A DNA stretch of 64,000 bases from Jejubacter calystegiae (GTDB taxonomy: Bacteria > Pseudomonadota > Gammaproteobacteria > Enterobacterales > Enterobacteriaceae), in assembly GCF_005671395.1 (NCBI RefSeq), contig NZ_CP040428.1:1-64000 (forward strand), written 5' to 3'. The notes under the pieces are model-generated. The model was not told the DNA's origin and did no database searches. It worked only from the letters and a program-made list of their open reading frames with translations. Shown here piece by piece: positions 7,821-17,334 of the stretch (position 1 is the first letter of the stretch; each line of letters starts with the position of its first letter). The position numbers and the translations under genes were made by a program.

Positions 7821-9596
7821 TTATGCCTGAACCAGCGGTCCGGGATTCGCCAGATAGCGAGTGCGAATCGCGTCGGCCGCGAACAGCGCCGTAGCGCAGA
7901 CGATGCCCGTTGGGTTATAGGCCAGGTTCTGTGGGAAGCAACAGGCGCCAAGCACAAACAGGTTTGGTACATCCCAGCTTTGCAGATATTTATTCACCAC
8001 GCTGTTGGACGGGTTATCCCCCATCACCGCGCCGCCAGTGGTATGAGTGGACTGATAGGGACGCACATCGTAGTGGGCATCCATCCCTTTAAAGTGCATT
8101 TCATAGCTGGCCGGATTAATCACTTTGGCAATCTCTTCGGCTTTGGTGCCGATAAAGTTGGTCATTTTCAGCTCATTCGGCTGCCAGTCGAAGGTCATGC
8201 GCAGTAGCGGCTGGCCATGCAGATCCTTATAAGTGGGATCGAGATCGAGGTAGCACTGCCTGTATGGCATCACCGATCCTGAGGATCCGATATTCATGGT
8301 GTGCAGGTAGTTATCCTTGATAGCACTCTTCCAGCCGGATCCCCACTTCGGCGCCTTCGACGATACCGGCATCTGCTGGATCGGGCGACCGCCAGTGGTG
8401 GTCGCGGAAATGGTCGCGCCTCCCACAAAGCCCAGTTTGGCGTGATCAAAGTTTTCGGCGTTGAACTCGTCGATATACATCCCGGTAGTACCGGTGGCGG
8501 CAAACGGGTTGAAGTAAGTATCCTTATTAAAGAACAGCGACAGGCCGCCGTTCATCTGATAGGCGTAGTTGCGCCCAACCACGCCTGTGTTGGTGACCGG
8601 ATCGTAAGGTTTGCCGATCTTCGACAGCAGCAGCAAACGCACGTTATGCAACTGGAAGGCGCTCAACACCACCAGGCTTGCCGGCTGCTCTACTTCCTGG
8701 CCGTTGGCGTCGATATAGGTCACCCCGGTCGCTTTAGTGCCGGTGGAATCGGTATTGACCCGCAGTACGTGGGACTGGGTACGCAACTCAACGTTTTTAT
8801 GCTGGCGCAGCGCTGGCAGAACGCAGGACTGCGGCGAGGCTTTCGAATAGTTAAAGCAGCCAAAGCGTTCACAGAAACCGCAATAGTTACAGACCCCCAA
8901 CTGCACGCCATAAGGATTAGTCCAGGGCTCGCTACAGTTGGCCGCCGGAACCGGGAACGGGTGGTAGCCCAGCTGGCGGGCCGCCTTACTGAACAGCATT
9001 CCGGCATACTGCTGCTTGAGCGGTTTGGTGGGATACGGATTCTGGCGCGGAGTTTCGAAGGGGTTGCCGCCTTCGATAACCTTGCCTTTAACGTTGCCCG
9101 CCTGGCCCGCCACGCCGCAGATTTTTTCAAACTTGTCGAAGTAAGGCTCCATCTCTTCACTGGTGAAGGGATAATCCTGGACCGTCATATCGGCCGGGAT
9201 AAAGTCCGCGCCGTATTTTTCAATCACGGTGCTGCGCATCTTCAGATCGGCATCCAGCGCCCGCCACAGCATCCCGTTCCAGTGCACACCAGCGCCACCC
9301 ACGCCGTTTCCCGGCAGGAAGGAGCCAAAGCGACGGTATGGCAAGGCGGTATCCGACATCTTATGACGTACCGTCACCGTCTCTTTGGAGGCATTCTGGA
9401 ACAGCTTCAGGCGAATACCGTAGGTCAGTTCATCCGCAATGCGCGGATAGGAAAAATCGGGATAAGTGTCGCGCGCTTCACCGCGCTCCAGCGCCAGAAT
9501 TTTCAGTCCGGTATCGGCCAGCTCCATCGCCATTAGCGAACCCGTCCAGCCAAAACCGACGATCAGCACATCCACCGGATCTTTTTTTATCGCCAT
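7821..9596 (-). CDS. FAD-dependent GMC oxidoreductase, large subunit of gluconate 2-dehydrogenase type
   Basis: A 591-residue GMC-family flavoprotein. The N-terminal dinucleotide fold is VDVLIVGFGWTGSLMAMELA followed by LERG. A second FAD-contact region is GNGVGGAGVHWNGMLWR. The cysteine-rich stretch CNYCGFCERFGCF is typical of the gluconate/sorbitol dehydrogenase subgroup (an Fe-S or structural cluster). The C-terminal GMC domain has HTTGGAVMG (catalytic His region) and NPTGIVCATALFAADAI. It oxidises a sugar or sugar acid in the periplasm and has no signal peptide of its own, so it is presumably co-exported with the Tat-signal small subunit just upstream (2-base gap). Gluconate to 2-ketogluconate is the best-known reaction for this triad; fructose, sorbitol or 2-ketogluconate remain possible. 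Confidence 0.9.
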   Translation of the reverse strand: MAIKKDPVDVLIVGFGWTGSLMAMELADTGLKILALERGEARDTYPDFSYPRIADELTYGIRLKLFQNASKETVTVRHKMSDTALPYRRFGSFLPGNGVGGAGVHWNGMLWRALDADLKMRSTVIEKYGADFIPADMTVQDYPFTSEEMEPYFDKFEKICGVAGQAGNVKGKVIEGGNPFETPRQNPYPTKPLKQQYAGMLFSKAARQLGYHPFPVPAANCSEPWTNPYGVQLGVCNYCGFCERFGCFNYSKASPQSCVLPALRQHKNVELRTQSHVLRVNTDSTGTKATGVTYIDANGQEVEQPASLVVLSAFQLHNVRLLLLSKIGKPYDPVTNTGVVGRNYAYQMNGGLSLFFNKDTYFNPFAATGTTGMYIDEFNAENFDHAKLGFVGGATISATTTGGRPIQQMPVSSKAPKWGSGWKSAIKDNYLHTMNIGSSGSVMPYRQCYLDLDPTYKDLHGQPLLRMTFDWQPNELKMTNFIGTKAEEIAKVINPASYEMHFKGMDAHYDVRPYQSTHTTGGAVMGDNPSNSVVNKYLQSWDVPNLFVLGACCFPQNLAYNPTGIVCATALFAADAIRTRYLANPGPLVQA

Positions 9597-9598
9597 GG

Positions 9599-10330
9599 TT
9601 ATACGCTCCTCTTCCCTGAAATGCTCACCGGGCCCAGCGGATAGGGCTGGTTCGGATGCTCCATGACCTGCTGGTAGTCGGCGCGAGCGCCGGGGAAGCC
9701 AATCAGCTTCCAGGACGCCAGCGTCTGGTTACCGCCATGCAGCGGATCCGCCAGCCAGCCCTCTTTGGTATTTTCCAGCAGTTGAGTAAAGAACAGCGTG
9801 CCGGGCACCTCTTCAAAACTCAGTTGGCCATGTTCCAGCCGGGTCAGAATCTCCTCCTGCTGAGCGTGGCTCAGGTCGGCAAACACCTTCTGATGATGTT
9901 CCTGACACCAGGCATTAATGGCTTTGATCCCCCGCCGGTAGGTTTCCCGGGGAGCCAGGTTGGACTGATAGCCCAGTTCAGGTTCGGCGCTGGCGAAAGG
10001 CCCCTGCATATACCACAGCTGGCCGTGACCGTAGGGCAGCTCCATTTGTTTATCGATAAATACCGGCACCCCTTCGCTGACGGCGCCTGGACCGTTGTCG
10101 TCGGTGGGGATCAGCCGGTCCGTAGCGGCCAGAATAAAGCGCCACTCATCGTTATTGAAAAACACCGGAACATAGTCGGCACTCACGCCCTGGGAGTCAC
10201 TCTGGGCCGCCGGGCTGCTGAGGGTCACCAGGCTGCTACCCGCAGCAGCCAGCGGAATCAGCGACAGCGTCCGCTGCAGGAAACGCCTTCTGGAGGGCAT
10301 TTCCCCGTTATCATTATTCTTGCTCATCAA
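9599..10330 (-). CDS. Gluconate 2-dehydrogenase small subunit (subunit 3 family), Tat-exported
   Basis: A 243-residue protein. It has a twin-arginine signal (SRRRFLQRTLSLIPLAAAGSS) and then the small-subunit domain (YVPVFFNNDEWRFILAATDRLIP). It carries the flavin subunit through the Tat pathway and stabilises the complex. It is the first gene of the dehydrogenase operon (small, large, cytochrome c). The start is MMSKNND at 10330; the second Met is equally possible. The operon promoter should lie in the AT-rich stretch above 10330. Confidence 0.9.
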   Translation of the reverse strand: MMSKNNDNGEMPSRRRFLQRTLSLIPLAAAGSSLVTLSSPAAQSDSQGVSADYVPVFFNNDEWRFILAATDRLIPTDDNGPGAVSEGVPVFIDKQMELPYGHGQLWYMQGPFASAEPELGYQSNLAPRETYRRGIKAINAWCQEHHQKVFADLSHAQQEEILTRLEHGQLSFEEVPGTLFFTQLLENTKEGWLADPLHGGNQTLASWKLIGFPGARADYQQVMEHPNQPYPLGPVSISGKRSV

Positions 10331-10666
10331 ACCTTCCTGTCACTATTGCACAACGAGAATGGACAATTTGCTGTTCTGGTTATGCCGCTATTAGCGAAGC
10401 GCCTTAACGGCTGTCGCGAATAAAGCTAATCTCATCAACGGCTAAAACAAGGTTGAAAAATGCCTTTCCAAATGAACAAGTTACGTTGTTATCGGTAACA
10501 AAATTAAAAGGGACTGTATTAACGAATTGATTTTTCAGGGAGGAGTAAACGCTGGCGGAATTTAAATCTGAAGTTCAAGATTTGTAAAGAAAATGATAAA
10601 TATTTGATCTGCGTCAGATATTCCTTAGCAGAAAATGTCCGGCATACTGTGATGCCGGAACGCACT
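10331..10666. other. Intergenic region upstream of the dehydrogenase operon, with a hairpin
   Basis: 336 AT-rich bases. On the side of the YjiK-like gene there is an 8-bp hairpin (TCCGGCAT / ATGCCGGA, 10638-10659, loop ACTGTG) followed on the minus strand by ATTTTC, a plausible terminator. TTGATCTGCGTCAG at 10604-10617 resembles an FNR half-site pair but has mismatches in the second half, so I do not call it. No ORF was seen. Confidence 0.45.
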
Positions 10667-11500
10667 TTACTGTGTCTGCGCAGGAGCAAAACGATAGAAA
10701 TAATTGGGTTCGCTCACGATATACAGCCTGCCTTCGGGATCGGTGGTAACCCCTTCGGCCTGAGGGACATCCTCTTTCAGACCGTGCTGCCCGGCGCGTA
10801 GCGACATCTGGCTTACCACCGCGCTCTGCTCAGGATCCACTTCCAGCAGCCGCTTCGACTCATGGGAAAGAATCAGCAGGTTGCCGCCGTAATAATCCAT
10901 ACCCGAGATATCATCCAGCGATAAGCTATCAGCAAGATAGCTGGCATCGTCGAGATCCGACAGTTGCTGAGCTTTCGCCTGCCATCGGATGCGATAAAGC
11001 TCCATTGGTTTACGCTCTTTCGCCAGCCACAGGGTACTGTCCCGCTCGACCCACGCCAGCCCCTCGATTCCGCGGTTGCGCGCTTTGCCAAAGAAATCGG
11101 GCTTAAACTGCTGCACAACGCTAACCGAAAAGTCATCGGCAATGGTCACAATCCACAGTCGCGAATTATGCTCATCCACCAGCGCGAAACGGTTATCGCC
11201 CAGCGACTCAATCGACTCCGCATCGCGAATAAAATCGATCTCCTGGCGATGCAGCAGCTTACCTTCCGGGCTAAGAGCCAGAATGGCCGCCGGTCGATTG
11301 GTGGTCGCCATCAGAATGCCGCGTTTCGCCCACCAGGTGAGCGATGACAGGTTTTCCACCTCCGGCAGGCGGGTTTCATGCTGTAGCTGATAGCCCGCCA
11401 GCGCCATACCCCGGGCACTAACCTGCCCGGCCCCCGCCAGCAGCAACAGCGCCCCCATCATCATACTGGTCAGCGCGGTACCAAAATTCAGTCTGTACAA
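10667..11500 (-). CDS. YjiK/SdiA-regulated family secreted beta-propeller protein
   Basis: A 277-residue protein with an N-terminal signal (LTSMMMGALLLLAGAGQVSA). A repetitive beta-propeller-like body follows: LPEVENLSSLTWWAKRGILM, DAESIESLGDNRFALVDEH, RGIEGLAWVERDSTLWLAKE, DISGMDYYGGNLLILSHES and AEGVTTDPEGRLYIVSE. This pattern is that of the SdiA-regulated/YjiK family of unknown function, exported to the periplasm. The start codon is TTG at 11500, supported by AAGGAG five bases upstream; no ATG with a better site exists nearby. It lies behind the sugar cluster on the same strand with a 147-base gap, so it may be a separate unit. Confidence 0.75.
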   Translation of the reverse strand: MYRLNFGTALTSMMMGALLLLAGAGQVSARGMALAGYQLQHETRLPEVENLSSLTWWAKRGILMATTNRPAAILALSPEGKLLHRQEIDFIRDAESIESLGDNRFALVDEHNSRLWIVTIADDFSVSVVQQFKPDFFGKARNRGIEGLAWVERDSTLWLAKERKPMELYRIRWQAKAQQLSDLDDASYLADSLSLDDISGMDYYGGNLLILSHESKRLLEVDPEQSAVVSQMSLRAGQHGLKEDVPQAEGVTTDPEGRLYIVSEPNYFYRFAPAQTQ

Positions 11501-11647
11501 AGTAGCTCCTTATTCCATACTTTCCATCATCCAGACGGGGGAGATTTCCCCCCGGCTGAATCAGCAGAATATAATCAGAAGCTTAACTGAATGTTAAACC
11601 GGTGAGCCGGGGGAACAGACCCGCCGCACAGGGTATTTTTTCCCAGG

Positions 11648-13030
11648 CTATGCCTGACTCATCTCCGCACTGATTTGCTCCAGAGATTTGTTGCTGGTTT
11701 CTGTCACGAAAAAGAGATTCAGTAAAAACCATAGCAGACAGAACAGGCCATACAGGAAAAAGGGGAAACTGCCATTGAACAGGTGATTAAGCCAGACGCT
11801 ATCGGTTAGCATCGGGAAAGTTTGAGAGACAATAAAGCTACCGGTCCAGATAAGAAAAGTCGCCCACGACATGAGCTTTCCACGGATACGATTGGGTGAC
11901 AGCTCCGGAATAATAATCCACAGAATCGGGCCGATCGTCCCGCCGAAAAACAAAATATAAACCACCATCAATACCAGCATCCATAGGCTGGCGATCCCGA
12001 CCCAGATTAAAGCTCCGAGTAGCGTTATCGCCACAAAGCAGATAAACGACCCGATGATCAATAGCCTGCGTCGGCCATACTTTTCGATATTCACCACGGC
12101 CCAGGTCGCCGCGGCAAAAAAAGCGATACCGATTATCACCTGCTGGTAGTATGCCGTCCGGGCGCTGGCGATCCCCATATTTTCGAACAGGACATTGCCA
12201 TAGTACAGGACCGCATTAATGCCGCACAGGTTAGCCAACAGCGCCATCGTCAGTACAATCAGGGAAACCCGACGGTATTTTCTGGAAAACAGAGATTCGC
12301 TTTGCGCCTGCGCCCCGGCAGGGGCCTGGAATGATTTTTTTATCGCAGTAATCTCAGTCTGACAATCATAGCCAGCCCCATTAATTCTGGTCAGAACAGA
12401 CTTCGCTTCATCGTCGCGGTTTTTATCAATTAACCAGCGTGGAGATTCCGGCAGGAACAGCGCCAGCCCCATAAACAAGCAGCCTGGAATCGCCATCGCC
12501 CCTAACATATAACGCCAGGCATAATCAGTGCCCCATTGGGAGTCAGGGATCCAACTGGCGACCAGTGCGTTGACCAGATACACCAGCAGAATCCCCAGAG
12601 CAATCATCATCTGGTAGAAACCTAATGTTTTACCCCGTATTTTTTGTGCCGATATTTCACCGATATAGACTGGTGCGGTAGCGGAGCCTAATCCAACGCC
12701 AATGCCGCCAATAATGCGGAAGACAATAAACATAGTGAAATTGTAGGGGATAGCCGTAAATATACCGGCCACAAATACCAGGGCTCCGGTTGCCAGCAGC
12801 GCCTTTTTTCTCCCCAGGGACTGAGCGATGAACTGTCCACTAAAAGCGCCGATCATAAACCCCAGCACAACCGATGATACCGCCCAACCGGTTCCGGCTG
12901 CATCCAGAGAAAAATAGTTGCTGAGATGAGATATAGCGCCCGAGACCACTGCGGAATCGAATCCATATAACAACCCGGCTAATGAGGCAATGAGTGACAA
13001 CTTATAACTCATATAATATGTCGTATTCAT
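11648..13030 (-). CDS. MFS sugar porter (first of two)
   Basis: A 460-residue twelve-helix transporter of the sugar-porter family (GalP, AraE and XylE relatives), an inner-membrane sugar-proton symporter. Signature segments: LLYGFDSAVVSGA in helix 1, the loop motif QSLGRKKALL, RIIGGIGVGLGSATAPVYIGEI, PESPRWLIDKNRDD, EKYGRRRLLI and the C-terminal TSNKSLEQISAEM. It is the last gene of the minus-strand sugar operon, 11 bases after the RbsD-like gene. Substrate unknown. It is clearly different from the other porter at 13609-14991, so two related substrates or two anomers may be imported. Confidence 0.88.
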   Translation of the reverse strand: MNTTYYMSYKLSLIASLAGLLYGFDSAVVSGAISHLSNYFSLDAAGTGWAVSSVVLGFMIGAFSGQFIAQSLGRKKALLATGALVFVAGIFTAIPYNFTMFIVFRIIGGIGVGLGSATAPVYIGEISAQKIRGKTLGFYQMMIALGILLVYLVNALVASWIPDSQWGTDYAWRYMLGAMAIPGCLFMGLALFLPESPRWLIDKNRDDEAKSVLTRINGAGYDCQTEITAIKKSFQAPAGAQAQSESLFSRKYRRVSLIVLTMALLANLCGINAVLYYGNVLFENMGIASARTAYYQQVIIGIAFFAAATWAVVNIEKYGRRRLLIIGSFICFVAITLLGALIWVGIASLWMLVLMVVYILFFGGTIGPILWIIIPELSPNRIRGKLMSWATFLIWTGSFIVSQTFPMLTDSVWLNHLFNGSFPFFLYGLFCLLWFLLNLFFVTETSNKSLEQISAEMSQA

Positions 13031-13041
13031 TTTCTCACCCG

Positions 13042-13545
13042 TTAGTGTGATTTTATTATCCGCGGCACGGCCCTGTTTTTTATCCGTCTGGAGCGTTCCT
13101 CATATTCCGGTAGCATCTTCATGGTATCGTCAAACCAGGCATCAGGATCGGTACTGGCGACCAGCCCAAAATTACCCCATGGAATTAATGATCCAGAGCG
13201 AATAACAAACCGGGCCTTGTGATAAACATCCGACACCAGAGTACCGTGTGGCAGTAATGTAAAATCAGCGCCACTGCCGGTAAAAATATCAGTTACCTGA
13301 GTGAACAGTCGTGGATTTCCCTCTTCCACCTCACTGGCAAAAATCACATTCTCAATAAAAATCTCCTGACGCAGCACCCGTAGTATTTCAAGTAAATCGA
13401 CTGTTCCGGGATAGAAGGCGAGATCGATACGTCTCGCATCTGCGGGAATCGGCGCCCCGGCATCAGTTACCAGAATAATATCGCCATGACCCAAGCTGGC
13501 GAGCGCGCCAGCAATTTGTGGATGTAATATTCTTCCAGGTCTCAT
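13042..13545 (-). CDS. RbsD/FucU family sugar mutarotase-like protein
   Basis: A 167-residue protein. The start MRPGRILHPQIAGALASLGHGD has the RbsD layout with the catalytic-type His (LGHGD), then VTDAGAPIP and RRIDLAFYPGTVDLLEIL. RbsD and FucU interconvert pyranose, furanose or anomeric forms of free sugars in the cytoplasm. It is somewhat longer than RbsD (about 139) and FucU (about 140), with extra sequence at the C-terminus. The start has AGGAGAG upstream. It sits between two sugar porters in the operon, so its substrate is probably the imported sugar. Which sugar is not known. Confidence 0.85.
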   Translation of the reverse strand: MRPGRILHPQIAGALASLGHGDIILVTDAGAPIPADARRIDLAFYPGTVDLLEILRVLRQEIFIENVIFASEVEEGNPRLFTQVTDIFTGSGADFTLLPHGTLVSDVYHKARFVIRSGSLIPWGNFGLVASTDPDAWFDDTMKMLPEYEERSRRIKNRAVPRIIKSH

Positions 13546-13608
13546 AACTCTCTCCTGAGATTATTGACAGGTTATTAATACAATTTTTAATTAACACGCA
13601 TCTTCCTG

Positions 13609-14991
13609 TTATTTACGATGAATATCGTCCTCAATTTGCTCCAGCGTCTTTCCTTTGGTTTCCGGAACCATTGCGATAACGAAAATCCATGCGACCAGTG
13701 AAACACCGGAGAAAATAAAGAAGGTATTGGCGGCACTAATATTCTCAACCAGTACCGGGAAAAAACGGGCAACGATAAAATTACCGCCCCACAATGCAAA
13801 GGTGGCGATGGAAACGGCAACGCCTCTTACCTGAGTGGGAAATATTTCTGCGATAACCACCCAGGCCACCGTCCCCCAGGAGGCCGCAAAAATAATGACA
13901 TAAGCCAGAATACAGGCAAGCAAGCCCGTCGTATTGGGCTCACTGGCTCGAAACAGTAGACCGGTTCCCCCAAGAGCCAGCGCCATGCCCATCGAGCCGA
14001 AGATCAGCAACGAACGGCGGCCCACTTTATCGATAAGCCACATGGAAACCAGCGTAGACAAAACCAGCATTAAACCGATAAGTACCGTAAAGGACATCGC
14101 ACCGCTCGTATCCACGCCTGCCGTTTTAAAGATCTCCGGCGCGTAGTAGAAGATGGCGTTAATTCCTGTGATCTGCTGGAACAGCGCCACGCAAAAGCCG
14201 ATGGCCAGTACCTTGCGCAGCCGCGGCGCCAGTAACTCCCTTAACCCGGCGCGGGAATCACTTTGCAGCGCGGATTTAATTGTCGCCAGCTGCTCCCGGG
14301 CGACCCCCTCATCAGGATTGATTTTACACAACACCTGCAGACCGGATTGCTCACGCCCTTTACGAATCAGCCAACGCGGGCTTTCCGGCACACCGATCAG
14401 CAGGAAAAAAAAGACGATCGCGGGTGCAATCCCGGTGGCAAAGATAACCCGCCAGCCGTTCTCGATATTCCATGCCTCGCTGGCATGGCTGGCGATCATG
14501 GCTGCGATAGCGAAAATGGCAAGGTTACCAATGCAGTTAAATAACTGATTGAACGAAACCAGTCTTCCCCGAATACGCGCCGGAGACACTTCGGCGATAT
14601 ACATGGGAGCAACCGTGGTTTCCAGGCCAATGCCAATCCCCACCAGAATACGGAACCACACCAGTATTTGCGCCGACGTCGCCAACGCCTGGCCCAGCAC
14701 ACCGAAGATAAAAATAAGCGCCGTTAACAACAAAACCTTTTTACGCCCGACGGCATCGGAAAGGGGACCCGCGATAGCGACCCCAATAATACAGCCCACA
14801 ATAATAGACGAGGTAACCCAGCCAATACCGTCCGCATCAAGGGCGAACTTATGCTGCAAAAACCCCACTGTGCCGGAAATACTGCCGTTGTCGAAACCAA
14901 ACAGGAATCCCCCCACGGCGGTCACCAGGGAAATCAATAAAACGTTACGCATCCAGGGGACATTTGCGGTGATATGAGCATGACTGACCAT
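13609..14991 (-). CDS. MFS sugar porter (second of two)
   Basis: A 460-residue sugar porter. The start is ATG 14991 with GGAGA seven bases before it; the in-frame GTG at 14997 sits on top of that site. Motifs: FLFGFDNGSISGTVGFL, DAVGRKKVLL, ETTVAPMYIAEVSPARIRGR, PESPRWLIRKGREQ, DKVGRRSLLI, and the C-terminal PETKGKTLEQIEDD that marks the family. Inner-membrane sugar uptake. It follows the PfkB kinase gene after 15 bases and precedes the RbsD-like gene by 63 bases. It shares only family-level features with the porter at 11648, so the pair is not a recent duplication. Confidence 0.88.
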   Translation of the reverse strand: MVSHAHITANVPWMRNVLLISLVTAVGGFLFGFDNGSISGTVGFLQHKFALDADGIGWVTSSIIVGCIIGVAIAGPLSDAVGRKKVLLLTALIFIFGVLGQALATSAQILVWFRILVGIGIGLETTVAPMYIAEVSPARIRGRLVSFNQLFNCIGNLAIFAIAAMIASHASEAWNIENGWRVIFATGIAPAIVFFFLLIGVPESPRWLIRKGREQSGLQVLCKINPDEGVAREQLATIKSALQSDSRAGLRELLAPRLRKVLAIGFCVALFQQITGINAIFYYAPEIFKTAGVDTSGAMSFTVLIGLMLVLSTLVSMWLIDKVGRRSLLIFGSMGMALALGGTGLLFRASEPNTTGLLACILAYVIIFAASWGTVAWVVIAEIFPTQVRGVAVSIATFALWGGNFIVARFFPVLVENISAANTFFIFSGVSLVAWIFVIAMVPETKGKTLEQIEDDIHRK

Positions 14992-15006
14992 AATCACTCT
15001 CCGTTA

Positions 15007-15972
15007 TCAGACAGCAGAATGCCGCGGGTGTGAAACGGCACGCACCGTGCAGCGTTGCTGTAGCGCTAAGAGATCGATGCCGGAAGGCAGACCGGCGGTG
15101 GGGCTGGTGGCATTGGCCGCGCCACAGGCGGCCGCCAGCGTCAGATGCGCGCGCCATCCCGCCTGGGGGCGGGCTATCAGGCTGGCGATCAGCCCGGCAC
15201 AATATGCATCACCTGACCCCACCGCACTGACGGTCTCCACCTCGGGAGCCGCGATCTGGTACTCGCCGTCTGGCGTCAGCGCCTGCGTGGGCTGACTGCC
15301 ATTGGTAATGATGACGCAGCGAACCCCCTGCGCCAGCCACACCCCGGGCAGGGAAAGAGAGGAATCGGCGCTGGCCTGTAGCAGTTCATCGCGATTGATC
15401 TTAATAATATCGGGAAGCGCCGCGGCGGATTGCAACAGCGCTTCCCCCTGGGTATCCAACAGTGACGGAACCCCATGCTGGCGCGCCAGCGCAATCCAGT
15501 GACGGTATTCGTCAGCCGCCAGATTTTTGGTCAGTGAACCGGTACAGATAAGCGCGCTGGCCTGACGAATCTCCTGCGCCAGAATCCCGTGTAGCCGCTG
15601 GCGCTCATCCGACTGGACTTCCGGCCCGGCGGCGTTATATACGCTGGCCAGCTCCGGCGCTGCACGCTCGGTAATCACTTCGCAAATACGGGTGCTGCCA
15701 GCGATATCGCACCAGTTTCCGTCCAGCTGTTCCTGCGCCAGAAGTTCCCGGCACAAGCGACCGGTCGCTCCCCCCAGAAACCCCAACAGACGCGGCGTCG
15801 GCGCCCCGGCCAGCCAGGGCTTAAGCTGACGCAGTACCCTGGCGACGTTGACCCCCTTCCCTCCCGCCAGGGTTTGATCATCCAGCAGACGATGAACCTG
15901 ACCCGGGCGCTGTTTGTCCACCAGCAAAAGCCGTTCAATCGCGGTATTTAATGAGGCAATAATCACGTTCAC
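15007..15972 (-). CDS. PfkB-family sugar(-phosphate) kinase, 1-phosphofructokinase/tagatose-6-P kinase group
   Basis: A 321-residue cytoplasmic kinase. I choose GTG 15972 as the start: it overlaps the TGA of the FGGY kinase (GTGA), has GGGAGG eight bases upstream, and gives the family-typical N-terminus (M)NVIIASLNTAIERLLLVD; an ATG at 16005 adds 11 non-family residues. The substrate-site motif is AGGKGVNVARVL and the ATP/catalytic motif is VSAVGSGDAYCAGL with the catalytic Asp. The subgroup (LacC, FruK) phosphorylates sugar phosphates, so it may add the second phosphate after the FGGY kinase next door. Translationally coupled to that gene. The substrate is inferred, not shown. Confidence 0.85.
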   Translation of the reverse strand: MNVIIASLNTAIERLLLVDKQRPGQVHRLLDDQTLAGGKGVNVARVLRQLKPWLAGAPTPRLLGFLGGATGRLCRELLAQEQLDGNWCDIAGSTRICEVITERAAPELASVYNAAGPEVQSDERQRLHGILAQEIRQASALICTGSLTKNLAADEYRHWIALARQHGVPSLLDTQGEALLQSAAALPDIIKINRDELLQASADSSLSLPGVWLAQGVRCVIITNGSQPTQALTPDGEYQIAAPEVETVSAVGSGDAYCAGLIASLIARPQAGWRAHLTLAAACGAANATSPTAGLPSGIDLLALQQRCTVRAVSHPRHSAV

Positions 15973-17312
15973 AGGCACGCCTCCCGATCCGTTGCAATCA
16001 GCCAACTCTCGCGGGCTATCATGGCAGCCCCGGTGGCGACGGGTTCGGCCAGATCGCTCACGAACAGCGGCATACGCCAGCGCTGTTTACGGTGTTCAAG
16101 CATCTCGCAACGCTGGAATAATGAGCCCATTAACACCGCCTCCTGCGGACGAATACCCCCGATTTCACACATCCGGGAAAGCAGATGCCAGGCCCGATCG
16201 GCGATATGATTGAGCGTCGCCTGAATAATGCCGGCAGGCTGTATGCCAGCATTCAGATGGTGCAAAGAGAACAGCCCCCGCGTCTCGTCTTCACAGACCG
16301 AAACCGCTATGTCAGCGCCAGCACCTTCCCGGTGCAGATCGGCAAAAAATCGCTCATAGTCCCCCTGATACAGCAGCTCCACCAGAGTCTGGACAATCTT
16401 GCCGGAAGGCGTAGCGCATCCCATCACGTACTCCCCCGGCTGCCATGTCCGTTCAATATCCACGCCAAGCTGCCAGGCCATGGGGATATCAGGAAAATTC
16501 GGCGTCAGTACCATCAGATATTCGGAGGTGCCAATCGAATCAAAAACGTGAGTCGGTTGGCGATTTTGCACCGCCCAGGCACCCACGATCTGATCGTGAC
16601 CGCCGATAAATACGCTGGCGCCAGGGCAGAGCACGACGCCGGGGAGCACCCGCGCACAAATTTCACCACAGAGCGCGCCGGTATCCAGAATCGCCGGAAA
16701 CAGCTGAGGCCCAAGCCCCAGTTTTTCCAGGGTGGGTTCATGTGGACGCATGGATTTCAGATCGATGCACTGAGAGTGGGTTGCCTGCGAACTGCTGGCC
16801 CGCCATTCGCCGGTCAATTGCCACATCACGTAGCTGCCAAAATCCACCCACTGCGCAGTCTGACGCCACAGGTCAGGATATTGCTGGCGCAGCCAGCTTA
16901 ACCGCTCCGGACTCTGATTACTCCGCAAACGCATCCCCGAAACGGCATAGTGCTCCTGGCTATCGAGCCACTGCCGTACGTCACAGGCAAGCGGCGAGCC
17001 GGGGGTGTTTTCCCACCAGGCCAGCGAGGGGTAAACCACCTCACCACGATGATTCACTGCCACCGACTCCTCCTGGCCGAAGGTACCGATAGAGATAGCC
17101 GCTAAGGGGCCACAAGCCCTGGCCTCGTCATGCGCATATCCGACGATCAGCTCCACCAGCTCCTGCCATACCGCCAGCGCGTCATGGAAAATCAGGCCAT
17201 CGCGTTGGATAACGGGGGTGCGGCGCTTTGTGACCGGCAACAGAGCCCCTTCCTCATCGAGGCCGATGATTTTTATATGCGTAGTGCCAATATCAATGCC
17301 GAGAAACCACAT
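15969..17312 (-). CDS. FGGY-family carbohydrate kinase
   Basis: A 447-residue cytoplasmic kinase. The N-terminal phosphate-binding loop is FLGIDIGTTHIKIIGLDEEG; the catalytic and substrate region includes SIGTFGQEE and FIGGHDQIVGAW (the FGGY signature region), with EAVLMGSLFQR and PVATGAAMIA toward the C-terminus. The family phosphorylates polyols or ketoses (xylulose, ribulose, glycerol, erythritol). It lies 22 bases after the FAD oxidase gene and overlaps the PfkB kinase by 4 bases. Two successive kinases plus an aldolase suggest a bisphosphate intermediate. Substrate unknown. Confidence 0.87.
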   Translation of the reverse strand: MWFLGIDIGTTHIKIIGLDEEGALLPVTKRRTPVIQRDGLIFHDALAVWQELVELIVGYAHDEARACGPLAAISIGTFGQEESVAVNHRGEVVYPSLAWWENTPGSPLACDVRQWLDSQEHYAVSGMRLRSNQSPERLSWLRQQYPDLWRQTAQWVDFGSYVMWQLTGEWRASSSQATHSQCIDLKSMRPHEPTLEKLGLGPQLFPAILDTGALCGEICARVLPGVVLCPGASVFIGGHDQIVGAWAVQNRQPTHVFDSIGTSEYLMVLTPNFPDIPMAWQLGVDIERTWQPGEYVMGCATPSGKIVQTLVELLYQGDYERFFADLHREGAGADIAVSVCEDETRGLFSLHHLNAGIQPAGIIQATLNHIADRAWHLLSRMCEIGGIRPQEAVLMGSLFQRCEMLEHRKQRWRMPLFVSDLAEPVATGAAMIARESWLIATDREACL

Positions 17313-17334
17313 GGTGATCGCCCCCTGTTATCCG

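Noticed and set aside
10604-10617. FNR-like site TTGATCTGCGTCAG
   Set aside because: The second half differs from ATCAA at two positions and there is no matching promoter.
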